This document shows positions 1-6,268 of a DNA stretch of 6,548 bases, piece after piece. Every line of letters begins with the position of its first letter. Position 1 is the stretch's first letter. The notes under the pieces are model-generated. The model was not told the origin of the DNA and did not search any database. It saw nothing but the letters and a program-made list of their open reading frames with translations. Made by a program: the position numbers and the translations under genes. The stretch covers positions 1 to 6,548 of the forward strand of contig JAAXVX010000082.1 in NCBI GenBank assembly GCA_013335275.1. The letters are read 5' to 3'. This DNA is from Bacteroidales bacterium (GTDB lineage: Bacteria > Bacteroidota > Bacteroidia > Bacteroidales > UBA932).

Positions 1-2430
1 CAGATTTTCACTTGACCGAAGATACTCATTAACTGCATTTTTCGCCTCAAGGGAATTGTGCCCGCCAAGAAGTGCTCTGAGCCAGTTCCGCGGGAAGAAA
101 ATGTCTCCTGTTTTTTGAATTTCCGGCAAAATTTCCAGACCGGGTTTTAAATACTTCAAAGACTCCTTTTCTCTCAGATAGTGATTAAGATATCCCAAAG
201 CAGATGCTGCCCAGGGCTCAATCTCCCTGTTGCGTTCGTCAAGGAGTGTGTTGAAAAGAGAATCTCTTACTGTTCCAAGAGGAGAGGTTGCCGGAAAAAT
301 AAATGCAAATTCATTTTTCCTGTCCGTATTTGTGATTCTGCTGAGCTGAAGTTTAAATATTTCATCGTACTTTTCGGGAAACCTTATGCTCATTTCGTAT
401 GCAATACGCATCAAATCCCTTTCGCTGAGCTTAACATACCCGAAATCGGAAGGATTTTTCCATATTTCATACACTTTTAAAGCAGCTTCATGAGAGTCCG
501 AAATTTCTGTAAACGCCCGAAATGCAATTGTTTTATGCTGACCGGCGGATGAGTTTTCCACTATCTGCCACAGCCCCTGTTCAAGTTGTGAATTTGCTCC
601 CATCCCTGAGAGATATGTTGTATAACAGCTTGTCAGATAGCCGGCTGCTCTTGTGAATAATAGTGTATTCTCTTCGTTTTGAAGATATTTCGTCAGCGAA
701 GAAACAAAATTCCCGGGCAATATTTTCCCGGCAAGCATGTTTTCATACAGAGAAATCAAAAGAGAGGTCCGTGCAACCTCGTCGTCAATAACAGAAATGT
801 TTTTACCGGAACCGGATTTGGCTTTGTATTGTTCAAACGTTTTCAGTAAAAACCGGGATGAAGTGCTGTCCATCAAAAAAAGGCCATACCCTCTTCCGTC
901 GGTATTCGGAACAATCGCTCTGTTTTTGCCGTCATTTACAATTATTGAAGAAAAGTCCTGTTTCCACAAGAGTCCCCTGCCAAACGGGTCAGATTGCTTC
1001 CAGGCAATACTGTCTTCAATAATTCCGGAGGTGTATGAAGGCATCCCTCTTTCCTTAACCCATACATTGCTCCACGACTGCAGGTCTTCCGGAGAGAGAG
1101 AGTCAAGTATTTTTATCAGGTCGTCCCAGCTTGCATTTGAGTATGCAAATTTCCTGAGATATGCCTGTATTCCCAGGCGGAAATTCTCCTCTCCCACTCT
1201 TTTAACAAGCATTTCCATTACTATTGGCGCCTTATTGTAAATAATATTGCCATATACAAGGCCAGCATTGCTTAAATTGTCAAGCTCCTGCTGAATAGAG
1301 TTTGAGCCGGCTGTCCTGTCTTCGGAATATGACGCAGGATAGTAGGTATTGATAAAATTAAGCCGGTGGTTCACTTCTGGATAAAGCGGAGTTACTATCT
1401 GCGATGCAAACCAGTTTGCAAAAACCTCTTTTGTCCATACATCGTCAAACCATTCCATTGTTACAAAGTCGCCAAACCACATATGTGCCGTTTCGTGAGC
1501 TATAAGTTTTGCCCTGTCGAGCTGTTCGGAGATTGTGGCATTTTCGTCAATAAACATGGTTCTGTCGGAATACAGGGTTGCCCCCATGTGCTCCATTCCT
1601 CCGTACTGAAACCCCGGAACAATGATAATATCGTATTTTGCAAAAGGATATTTTATGGCAGTATAATTTTCGAGCCAATTCAGGGAAGAGAAAATCTGAT
1701 CAAAAATAACTTTGCATTGTTCAAGCTTTTTTGGGTCACTCTCCCTGTGAAAAATTGTAATCGCCCGTCCATTTCTCTCCTGAGTGGTTCTTTGCAGTTT
1801 TCCCGCAACAAAAGAGAAAAGATAGGTAGATATTGGCGCTGTTTCCGAGAACGCCAGTCTTGTCCTCCCGTCCTGAGTTGTCTCTTTGCTTTTAGTATTG
1901 CCGTTTGCCACTCCCTCCCAGCCATCGGGAATATCCAGTGTGAGACAAAATTTTGCCTTTAGGTTTGGCTGGTCAAAACAAGGAAAAAGAGTCCTTGAAC
2001 GGTCCGGAACAAGAAGGGTGTAAAGCAAATCTTCCCTCCTGTTTAAAGACTGATTGCCTGCGATAAACTCTATTTCGAGAACATTTTTCCCTTTTGAAAT
2101 ATGTCTTTCCGGTATTATAATATGTTCATTGCTAAAGATAAATTCCGCTTTTTTCCCGTTCACCAGAATTGACTTAACAGGGCATACCGATTCATGCCTG
2201 AAATCCAGAACTATCCGCTCTTTTTTCCTCAGGTTAAAATCAATTATTGCCTTTGCAGTGATTATAGAATCTCTCTCTTTTGGAATTGAAAAATGAAGGG
2301 AGTACCTGAGTTCCGAAATTTCTTCCGCTCTTTCAAATGCAAGTTTTTTGCTTACTCCCTTTTCCGGAAGCACCTCTGCACTGTTGAATGCAAGCAGGAA
2401 AGACATAATCAGTATCACAAATGAAGCCAT
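1..2430 (-). CDS. Exported M1-family zinc aminopeptidase, 3' end beyond window
   Basis: This is a gluzincin metallopeptidase of family M1, which removes N-terminal residues from peptides. I translated the minus strand from ATG at 2430. The frame stays open for 810 codons to base 1 with no stop, so only the C-terminal tail is missing. Residues 1-18 (MASFVILIMSFLLAFNSA) look like a signal peptide, so the product is probably periplasmic. The N-terminal beta domain contains FPCFDQP (149-155), an M1 hallmark. The catalytic domain has substrate-binding GGMEH (277-281), zinc ligands H312 and H316 in HETAH, catalytic E313, and the third ligand E335 exactly 18 residues on (WTKE). Y398 in IIYNKAP fits the transition-state tyrosine. 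The remainder, after WVKERGMPSY, is probably a small beta domain and then a helical ERAP1-like C-terminal region. The start lies 10 bases after the sulfoxide reductase stop. Another ATG at 2440 is out of frame. Substrate preference cannot be read from the sequence. Confidence 0.93.
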   Translation of the reverse strand, partial: MASFVILIMSFLLAFNSAEVLPEKGVSKKLAFERAEEISELRYSLHFSIPKERDSIITAKAIIDFNLRKKERIVLDFRHESVCPVKSILVNGKKAEFIFSNEHIIIPERHISKGKNVLEIEFIAGNQSLNRREDLLYTLLVPDRSRTLFPCFDQPNLKAKFCLTLDIPDGWEGVANGNTKSKETTQDGRTRLAFSETAPISTYLFSFVAGKLQRTTQERNGRAITIFHRESDPKKLEQCKVIFDQIFSSLNWLENYTAIKYPFAKYDIIIVPGFQYGGMEHMGATLYSDRTMFIDENATISEQLDRAKLIAHETAHMWFGDFVTMEWFDDVWTKEVFANWFASQIVTPLYPEVNHRLNFINTYYPASYSEDRTAGSNSIQQELDNLSNAGLVYGNIIYNKAPIVMEMLVKRVGEENFRLGIQAYLRKFAYSNASWDDLIKILDSLSPEDLQSWSNVWVKERGMPSYTSGIIEDSIAWKQSDPFGRGLLWKQDFSSIIVNDGKNRAIVPNTDGRGYGLFLMDSTSSRFLLKTFEQYKAKSGSGKNISVIDDEVARTSLLISLYENMLAGKILPGNFVSSLTKYLQNEENTLLFTRAAGYLTSCYTTYLSGMGANSQLEQGLWQIVENSSAGQHKTIAFRAFTEISDSHEAALKVYEIWKNPSDFGYVKLSERDLMRIAYEMSIRFPEKYDEIFKLQLSRITNTDRKNEFAFIFPATSPLGTVRDSLFNTLLDERNREIEPWAASALGYLNHYLREKESLKYLKPGLEILPEIQKTGDIFFPRNWLRALLGGHNSLEAKNAVNEYLRSSENL

Positions 2431-2440
2431 ATAATATCAT

Positions 2441-2932
2441 TTACCTCAAAACTACAAAGCTCATAAGTTCCTCAAGATAATGTCTGTCGGTATCGTCAAA
2501 TGTATTGAGTTCAGAAGAATCTATATCCAATACAGCCGCCACATTGCCTTCGCGTATAACAGGGACAACTATTTCCGACCGGGAAAGAGAACTGCAGGCA
2601 ATATGCCCCGGAAACTGGTCAACATCGGGGACTATAATTGTTCTCGACTCTTTCCATGAAGTACCGCATACACCTTTTCCATACGCAATCCTTGTGCATG
2701 CTATTGGCCCCTGAAACGGGCCGAGTACCAGTGAACTTCCGTGCGGATTATTGTCTTGCCGTACTATATAAAAGCCAACCCACCAGAAGCCAAAGGCCTC
2801 TTTTAGTGCGGCAGATATATTTGCGAAATTGGCAGTGGAATCGCACTCATCCTCTATGAGAGACTTGATTTGAGGAATAAGCGATTTGTATATTTCAGAT
2901 TTGCTCTCTCCGGCTATAATTAAATTTTCCAT
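2441..2932 (-). CDS. Free methionine-(R)-sulfoxide reductase, GAF-fold
   Basis: This cytoplasmic enzyme reduces free L-methionine-(R)-sulfoxide to methionine, usually with thioredoxin as electron donor (fRMsr family, E. coli YebR/MsrC). With the start at 2932 it has 163 residues, a normal length. The three family cysteines are C79 (GPIACTR), C89 (GKGVCGT) and C113 (PGHIACSS). Their spacing of 10 and 24 equals that of E. coli C84, C94 and C118, so C113 should be the catalytic one. The substrate-binding acids E120 (SRSEIVVP) and D136/D138 (VLDIDSS) match E. coli E125, D141 and D143. The residue after C113 is Ser where Asp is usual. In-frame ATGs exist at 2956, 2935 and 2932. I prefer 2932 or 2935 because MENLII resembles the family N-terminus and because a -7-like box and an inverted repeat cover 2938-2961. 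A signalling GAF domain is unlikely, since the full redox-cysteine set is present. Confidence 0.93.
   Translation of the reverse strand: MENLIIAGESKSEIYKSLIPQIKSLIEDECDSTANFANISAALKEAFGFWWVGFYIVRQDNNPHGSSLVLGPFQGPIACTRIAYGKGVCGTSWKESRTIIVPDVDQFPGHIACSSLSRSEIVVPVIREGNVAAVLDIDSSELNTFDDTDRHYLEELMSFVVLR
2447..2475 (-). promoter_or_regulatory. Candidate -33/-7 promoter before the M1 aminopeptidase
   Basis: On the minus strand, TTG (2473-2475) is followed after 18 bases by TAGTTTTG (2447-2454), which fits the Bacteroidota pattern TTG - about 19 bases - TAnnTTTG. Initiation near 2440 would leave a leader of about 10 bases before ATG 2430. The elements lie inside the last codons of the sulfoxide reductase gene, so coding constraint could create them by chance. 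If real, it would allow the aminopeptidase to be expressed separately from the upstream operon. Confidence 0.33.
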
Positions 2933-2937
2933 CATCC

Positions 2938-2955
2938 TGCATGTTGTTGCATGCA
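2938..2955. repeat. Short inverted repeat at the sulfoxide reductase start
   Basis: TGCATG and CATGCA form a perfect 6-base inverted repeat around a 6-base spacer. It lies directly upstream of ATG 2935 and overlaps the last two bases of the candidate -7 box. It could be an operator at the transcription start or a small hairpin in the leader of the mRNA. It is not a convincing terminator, since no T-run follows on the minus strand. Chance occurrence is also possible at this arm length. Confidence 0.4.
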
Positions 2956-2961
2956 AAGATA
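2954..2961 (-). promoter_or_regulatory. Candidate Bacteroidota -7 promoter box before the sulfoxide reductase
   Basis: The minus strand reads TATCTTTG here, a full match to the Bacteroidota sigma factor -7 consensus TAnnTTTG. Transcription would start near 2948, giving a leader of only about 13-16 bases before the ATGs at 2935 and 2932. The nearest upstream TTTG (2987-2990) is about 25 bases away, longer than the usual 19 or so, so the -33 element is weak. A six-base consensus occurs by chance in a few places per window of this size; position in the intergenic gap is the main support. Confidence 0.35.
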
Positions 2962-2974
2962 TAAAAAGGGAGAA

Positions 2975-4171
2975 TTAATCTACATACAAAACCAGACCTT
3001 TGAGGTACTCTCCTTCGGGATGATAGATATTTACCGGATGGTCGGCCGGCTGAGTGAGCCTGTGAAGAATTCTTACATTCCTTCCTGTTTGAGCGGCGGC
3101 AGAAAATATAGCCTGCGCAAATGCCGTTTTATCTACGACCTGAGAACAGCTGTAGGTAAAAATTATTCCTCCCGGTGCTATCTTTTCAATAGCAGCTGCA
3201 TTTAATCTCTGATATGCCCTCAAAGCATTTGAAAGTGCTCCGCGATGCTTTGCGAATGCAGGCGGGTCAACAATCATAAGGTCATACAAGTCCGGTTTGC
3301 TGTTTTTCACAAACTCTATTGCATCTGTAGTAAATGAATTGTGCGGAATATCTTTTGGAAACAGGGATGTCTCTCTGTTCTGCTCCACATTATAGCTGAG
3401 CAAATCCATAGCTTTTTGAGAACTGTCAACAGAATCCACGCTTTTTGCGCCTCCTGCAAGGGCATACAGAGAAAAACCACCGGTATAGCAGAAAAGGTTT
3501 AATACTCTTTTCCCTTTTGAATAATTTCTCACCAGTTGCCTGTTATCGCGCTGGTCAAGAAAAAATCCGGTCTTTTGTCCACCCTCCCAGTCTACCGAAA
3601 AACGGATTCCGTTCTCCAGAATCACAGAATTGTCCGGTGCGGAACCATAAAGATAACCGTCTGCTAAATCGAGTCCCGCCTTAAATGGTGCTGTCGTTGC
3701 ACTCTTATCGTATACAGAAGTTAATTTTGACCCAAATAGTTCTTTTAGCGTTTCTACAATAATATCCCTTGAAAGGAACATTCCTGCAGTGTGTGCCTGA
3801 ATAACAGCCGAATTGTTGTAAATATCAACAATGAGCCCGGGCAGCGAGTCTCCCTCGCCATGAATGAGCCTGTATGCCGTTGTGGACCCTTCGGTTATTC
3901 CTAAAGAACGTCTTAATTTGTATGCTGCTTCAAATCTTCTTTTCCAGAAATCCGGAGTAAAATCTTCTTCGCCAAATGTGAGCATTCTCACTGTTATAGA
4001 TCCTATCTGATAGTGCCCGAAACCAAGTCTTTCCCCATTAACAGAGCAAACTTCAACAACATCTCCCTCATTTATCGCTCCCTCCGTTTTAAATATACCT
4101 CCGGAAAAAATCCAGGGATGAAATCTCCTCAAAGACTCCTCTCTGCCTCTCCTCATTATTACTCTTCCCAT
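2975..4171 (-). CDS. rlmI: RlmI-like 23S rRNA m5C methyltransferase
   Basis: This is a class I SAM-dependent RNA methyltransferase of the RlmI/YccW family. E. coli RlmI makes 5-methylcytosine at position 1962 of 23S rRNA. The protein has 398 residues, the usual family length. An N-terminal PUA RNA-binding domain covers about residues 1-70 (HPWIFSGGI at 18-26). A middle RNA-binding domain spans about 75-180. The Rossmann methyltransferase domain begins near 185, with FFLDQRDNR (203-211), the SAM-binding loop NLFCYTGGFS (225-234), acidic D249 at the end of strand 2, the DPPAF motif (302-306), and YSCSQ (340-344) with C342 as the likely nucleophile. ATG at 4171 gives MGRVIMRRGREESL, which fits the family N-terminus. 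The start lies 14 bases after the exonuclease stop, which suggests co-transcription. The exact target base in this organism is inferred from the family, and related proteins of this group may modify other sites. Confidence 0.9.
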   Translation of the reverse strand: MGRVIMRRGREESLRRFHPWIFSGGIFKTEGAINEGDVVEVCSVNGERLGFGHYQIGSITVRMLTFGEEDFTPDFWKRRFEAAYKLRRSLGITEGSTTAYRLIHGEGDSLPGLIVDIYNNSAVIQAHTAGMFLSRDIIVETLKELFGSKLTSVYDKSATTAPFKAGLDLADGYLYGSAPDNSVILENGIRFSVDWEGGQKTGFFLDQRDNRQLVRNYSKGKRVLNLFCYTGGFSLYALAGGAKSVDSVDSSQKAMDLLSYNVEQNRETSLFPKDIPHNSFTTDAIEFVKNSKPDLYDLMIVDPPAFAKHRGALSNALRAYQRLNAAAIEKIAPGGIIFTYSCSQVVDKTAFAQAIFSAAAQTGRNVRILHRLTQPADHPVNIYHPEGEYLKGLVLYVD

Positions 4172-4185
4172 GTGATTTATCCCTT

Positions 4186-4812
4186 TTACTGATGATTTAT
4201 TATTTGCTCCTGAGCATGCAATTCCGCATTTGGTGTACTCAAAAGTTTAAGATACATCTGCTGACATACCCAGGCATCAATTGCCGCATAATTTATTTGT
4301 CCGTGTGTGAGTTCTTCGGCCTCCCAGTTTGAAAGTTGCTGCGATTTAGATACTCTCATTCCAAGAATAATTGCAGCCATTTTCCTTACACTCTTCTCTT
4401 TAATGCCCCAGTTTATGCCAATGTTCTGAAGATCCACAAACCCCTTTGGCGTGAAAGTGGTGTATCTGAGAAGGCCCCTGATATCCTCGTTGACGGCTGC
4501 TCCTACCTTTGCTATTTTTTTTGTAGCAAGGATTCGGCAAAGTGACTCCGGCATCCCAATTGATGTGAGCCGGAAAATAAATGCCTTATCGGCACCTGAA
4601 AGCTGAAGAAGAGCTACTCCGTTTCTTTTCGCATTTGCCTGAAACACAGGCTTAGTTTCTGTATCAAAACCTATTATTTTTTGATTTCTAAGATACTCAA
4701 TTGCAGCTTCATAGCCATAGTCAAGTTTATCGACTACACATATTTCTCCTATAAATTCTGCTTGTTTGAGTTTTTCTATCTCTTCGGGAGAGATTGTAGG
4801 ATTAAAAATCAT
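4186..4812 (-). CDS. DEDDy 3'-5' exonuclease domain protein
   Basis: This is a 208-residue single-domain 3'-5' exonuclease of the DnaQ-like superfamily, RNase D/WRN exonuclease type (Pfam DNA_pol_A_exo1). The predicted metal-binding and catalytic residues are all present: D50 and E52 in GFDTET (motif Exo I), D110 in AAVNEDIRGL (Exo II), and Y175 with D179 in INYAAIDAW (Exo III, the Tyr form). The stretch SQQLSNWEAEELTHGQI just before motif III is typical of the family. It lacks the HRDC domains of RNase D and any helicase domain, so it may act on RNA 3' ends or on DNA; the sequence does not say which. I chose ATG 4812; a TTG two codons upstream (4818) is possible. The start overlaps the end of the racemase-like gene by 11 bases, which implies translational coupling. 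No signal peptide is seen, so it should be cytoplasmic. Confidence 0.92.
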   Translation of the reverse strand: MIFNPTISPEEIEKLKQAEFIGEICVVDKLDYGYEAAIEYLRNQKIIGFDTETKPVFQANAKRNGVALLQLSGADKAFIFRLTSIGMPESLCRILATKKIAKVGAAVNEDIRGLLRYTTFTPKGFVDLQNIGINWGIKEKSVRKMAAIILGMRVSKSQQLSNWEAEELTHGQINYAAIDAWVCQQMYLKLLSTPNAELHAQEQIINHQ

Positions 4813-6268
4813 TCTCAATAAAATTTTTGATCAGTTCAAATGTGAGAGGAAGCCTCTTCTTAATTCTCGAAACATTTTCGGCCTGTATATTTTTAGAACT
4901 AAACATTTCCGCCTCAAAGCTTTTTTCTTTGCTCAGCGTATCTCTTCCGTATTTATATTCATATCTGAGATTTCCGTTTTTGTCCAGTTTAAGGCTATCC
5001 AGACCCTTTGCCGGTACAGTTATGAAACATTTTGCCCTGTTTCCGGTATAACCAGGGGAGAGTAATTTCCCTCCTTTCAGAGCCAGATAAGTCTCTCTCG
5101 CAACATATTTGGCAGGATCTATAAACGTAACCTCTTCTGAAATCAAATCTTTATAAGGGAAAACTCCGTTTTTACTGTAATTTCTCATCTCGTCAAGAAC
5201 ACTTTTGAGTGTATCTTTAAAATAAGGATAATGAGTACACCCAAGGATAATGTTACTGAGTTTAACTCCTGCGTTTTTTTGCCTGAGCCTCTCAACAAGA
5301 TTTACAAGATGGAGTCTTGCATAATTGCCGGGAGAGTTAAGCTGAATAGTTGTATATTTTGCACCGCTTTTTGTAACAAGCAATGCGTTATTCTTAGTGT
5401 CAAATTTATAGACATCAAGCAAATCTGGATTGATTGAAAGCGAGTCTGTACCAATTTTAGGCCCCTTATACAAATCTCTTGGTGCAGTTGCTTTTGGGTC
5501 AATAAAGTTTGATTCAGTATCCACTGCCTCTGCAAATCCGAGACCCGGCTGATTGATTATTTCAAGTTTTTTTGCAAATCCCTTTTCCTTCAGGGTTTTT
5601 CTGATGGTTCTGTCGTAACTTCCCGATGCTATTGTTCCTACTGTTGCCATCACACCCACGGCTCCCCCCTCGTCAAAAGAGATATTGTCTGCCAGGGCTT
5701 TTGTTCCTGCATTTATTACACCTATTACGGAAAGACCTGTTTTGCTCTTTTCAAACATGTATTCAATATCTCCAAGTCCATAAGCTGTTGCTGTGTTGCA
5801 GGCAATCACTACAATCTTGGTCCTGATTGGAGCTGTAGTCAGAAAAAGTGCATCTTTTGCAACGAGTTCCCTCAGATAATCTCCTTTTCCTTCGGAATTA
5901 TAAACTCCATAAGGCATATTTGCCTGGTCGGCCAAAAAAACGAACTTCTCATTGCTGAAATCCGGTTTACCGTCGGGAGCAGGCTCTCCTGTTTCATTGT
6001 TGAAGTCATCCAAAGCAAGAAAGGCTTCCATAACAGTAAGCCCGCCGGTTCCTGAATCGAACATTCCTATAGGAAGGGTATCCCTCTGAACGGGATATTT
6101 TGAATAATCTGCATAATAGGGAGAGGTGCTGTCACCTGTTGCCTGCTCTATGATTGCAGGATGGTCGGATAGTCCTGTGTTTTTTTTACCTTCGGAGCAA
6201 CTCCATAACGAAATAGCAGCGGATAGAACAACTGTAACTACCCTACTTGTTGTAAATAAATTTTCCAT
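4802..6268 (-). CDS. Glutamate racemase-like lipoprotein (Asp/Glu racemase family)
   Basis: This 488-residue protein has a full MurI-like core placed behind a lipoprotein signal. Residues 7-24 (TSRVVTVVLSAAISLWSC) give a hydrophobic stretch and lipobox LWSC with C24 as the lipidated residue, followed by a polar linker to about 65. The racemase motifs appear in family order: IGMFDSGTGGLTV (67-79, D71 and S72), ADQANMPYG (113-121), VIACNTATA (154-162, first catalytic Cys C157), GVMATVGTIASGSY (205-218), LGCTHYP (342-348, second catalytic Cys C344 with H346) and VTFIDPA (380-386). MurI is usually about 265 residues and cytoplasmic. The excess here is the signal and linker, an insertion of roughly 65 residues near 250-317, and an enlarged C-terminus after 390. 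The expected activity is cofactor-independent interconversion of L- and D-Glu (or Asp), but location and substrate are inferred. ATG 6268 is preferred over TTG 6280. It overlaps the purM end by 26 bases and the exonuclease start by 11. Confidence 0.88.
   Translation of the reverse strand: MENLFTTSRVVTVVLSAAISLWSCSEGKKNTGLSDHPAIIEQATGDSTSPYYADYSKYPVQRDTLPIGMFDSGTGGLTVMEAFLALDDFNNETGEPAPDGKPDFSNEKFVFLADQANMPYGVYNSEGKGDYLRELVAKDALFLTTAPIRTKIVVIACNTATAYGLGDIEYMFEKSKTGLSVIGVINAGTKALADNISFDEGGAVGVMATVGTIASGSYDRTIRKTLKEKGFAKKLEIINQPGLGFAEAVDTESNFIDPKATAPRDLYKGPKIGTDSLSINPDLLDVYKFDTKNNALLVTKSGAKYTTIQLNSPGNYARLHLVNLVERLRQKNAGVKLSNIILGCTHYPYFKDTLKSVLDEMRNYSKNGVFPYKDLISEEVTFIDPAKYVARETYLALKGGKLLSPGYTGNRAKCFITVPAKGLDSLKLDKNGNLRYEYKYGRDTLSKEKSFEAEMFSSKNIQAENVSRIKKRLPLTFELIKNFIENDF

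Noticed and set aside
181..2296. Several plus-strand open frames (181-480, 737-1240, 1366-1962, 2054-2296) and a minus-strand frame at 1680-1925
   Set aside because: They are all antisense or off-frame to the continuous M1 aminopeptidase frame on the minus strand, which carries recognisable motifs. Their translations are Cys/Phe/Ser-rich and resemble no family.
2431..2440. ATG at 2440 as the aminopeptidase start
   Set aside because: It is in a different frame from the peptidase; only ATG 2430 leads into the signal peptide and M1 domain.
2933..2956. Longer N-terminus of the sulfoxide reductase starting at ATG 2956
   Set aside because: The extra residues MHATTCRM do not look like the family N-terminus, and this ATG falls inside the inverted repeat and candidate -7 box. 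It cannot be fully excluded.
2505..3684. Plus-strand open frames over the sulfoxide reductase and methyltransferase (2505-2714, 2638-2859, 2951-3205, 3445-3684)
   Set aside because: They lie opposite well-supported genes and show no domain motifs or plausible start context.
4172..4185. Terminator or promoter between the exonuclease and the methyltransferase
   Set aside because: The gap has only 14 bases, with no hairpin and no TAnnTTTG match; simple operon spacing explains it.
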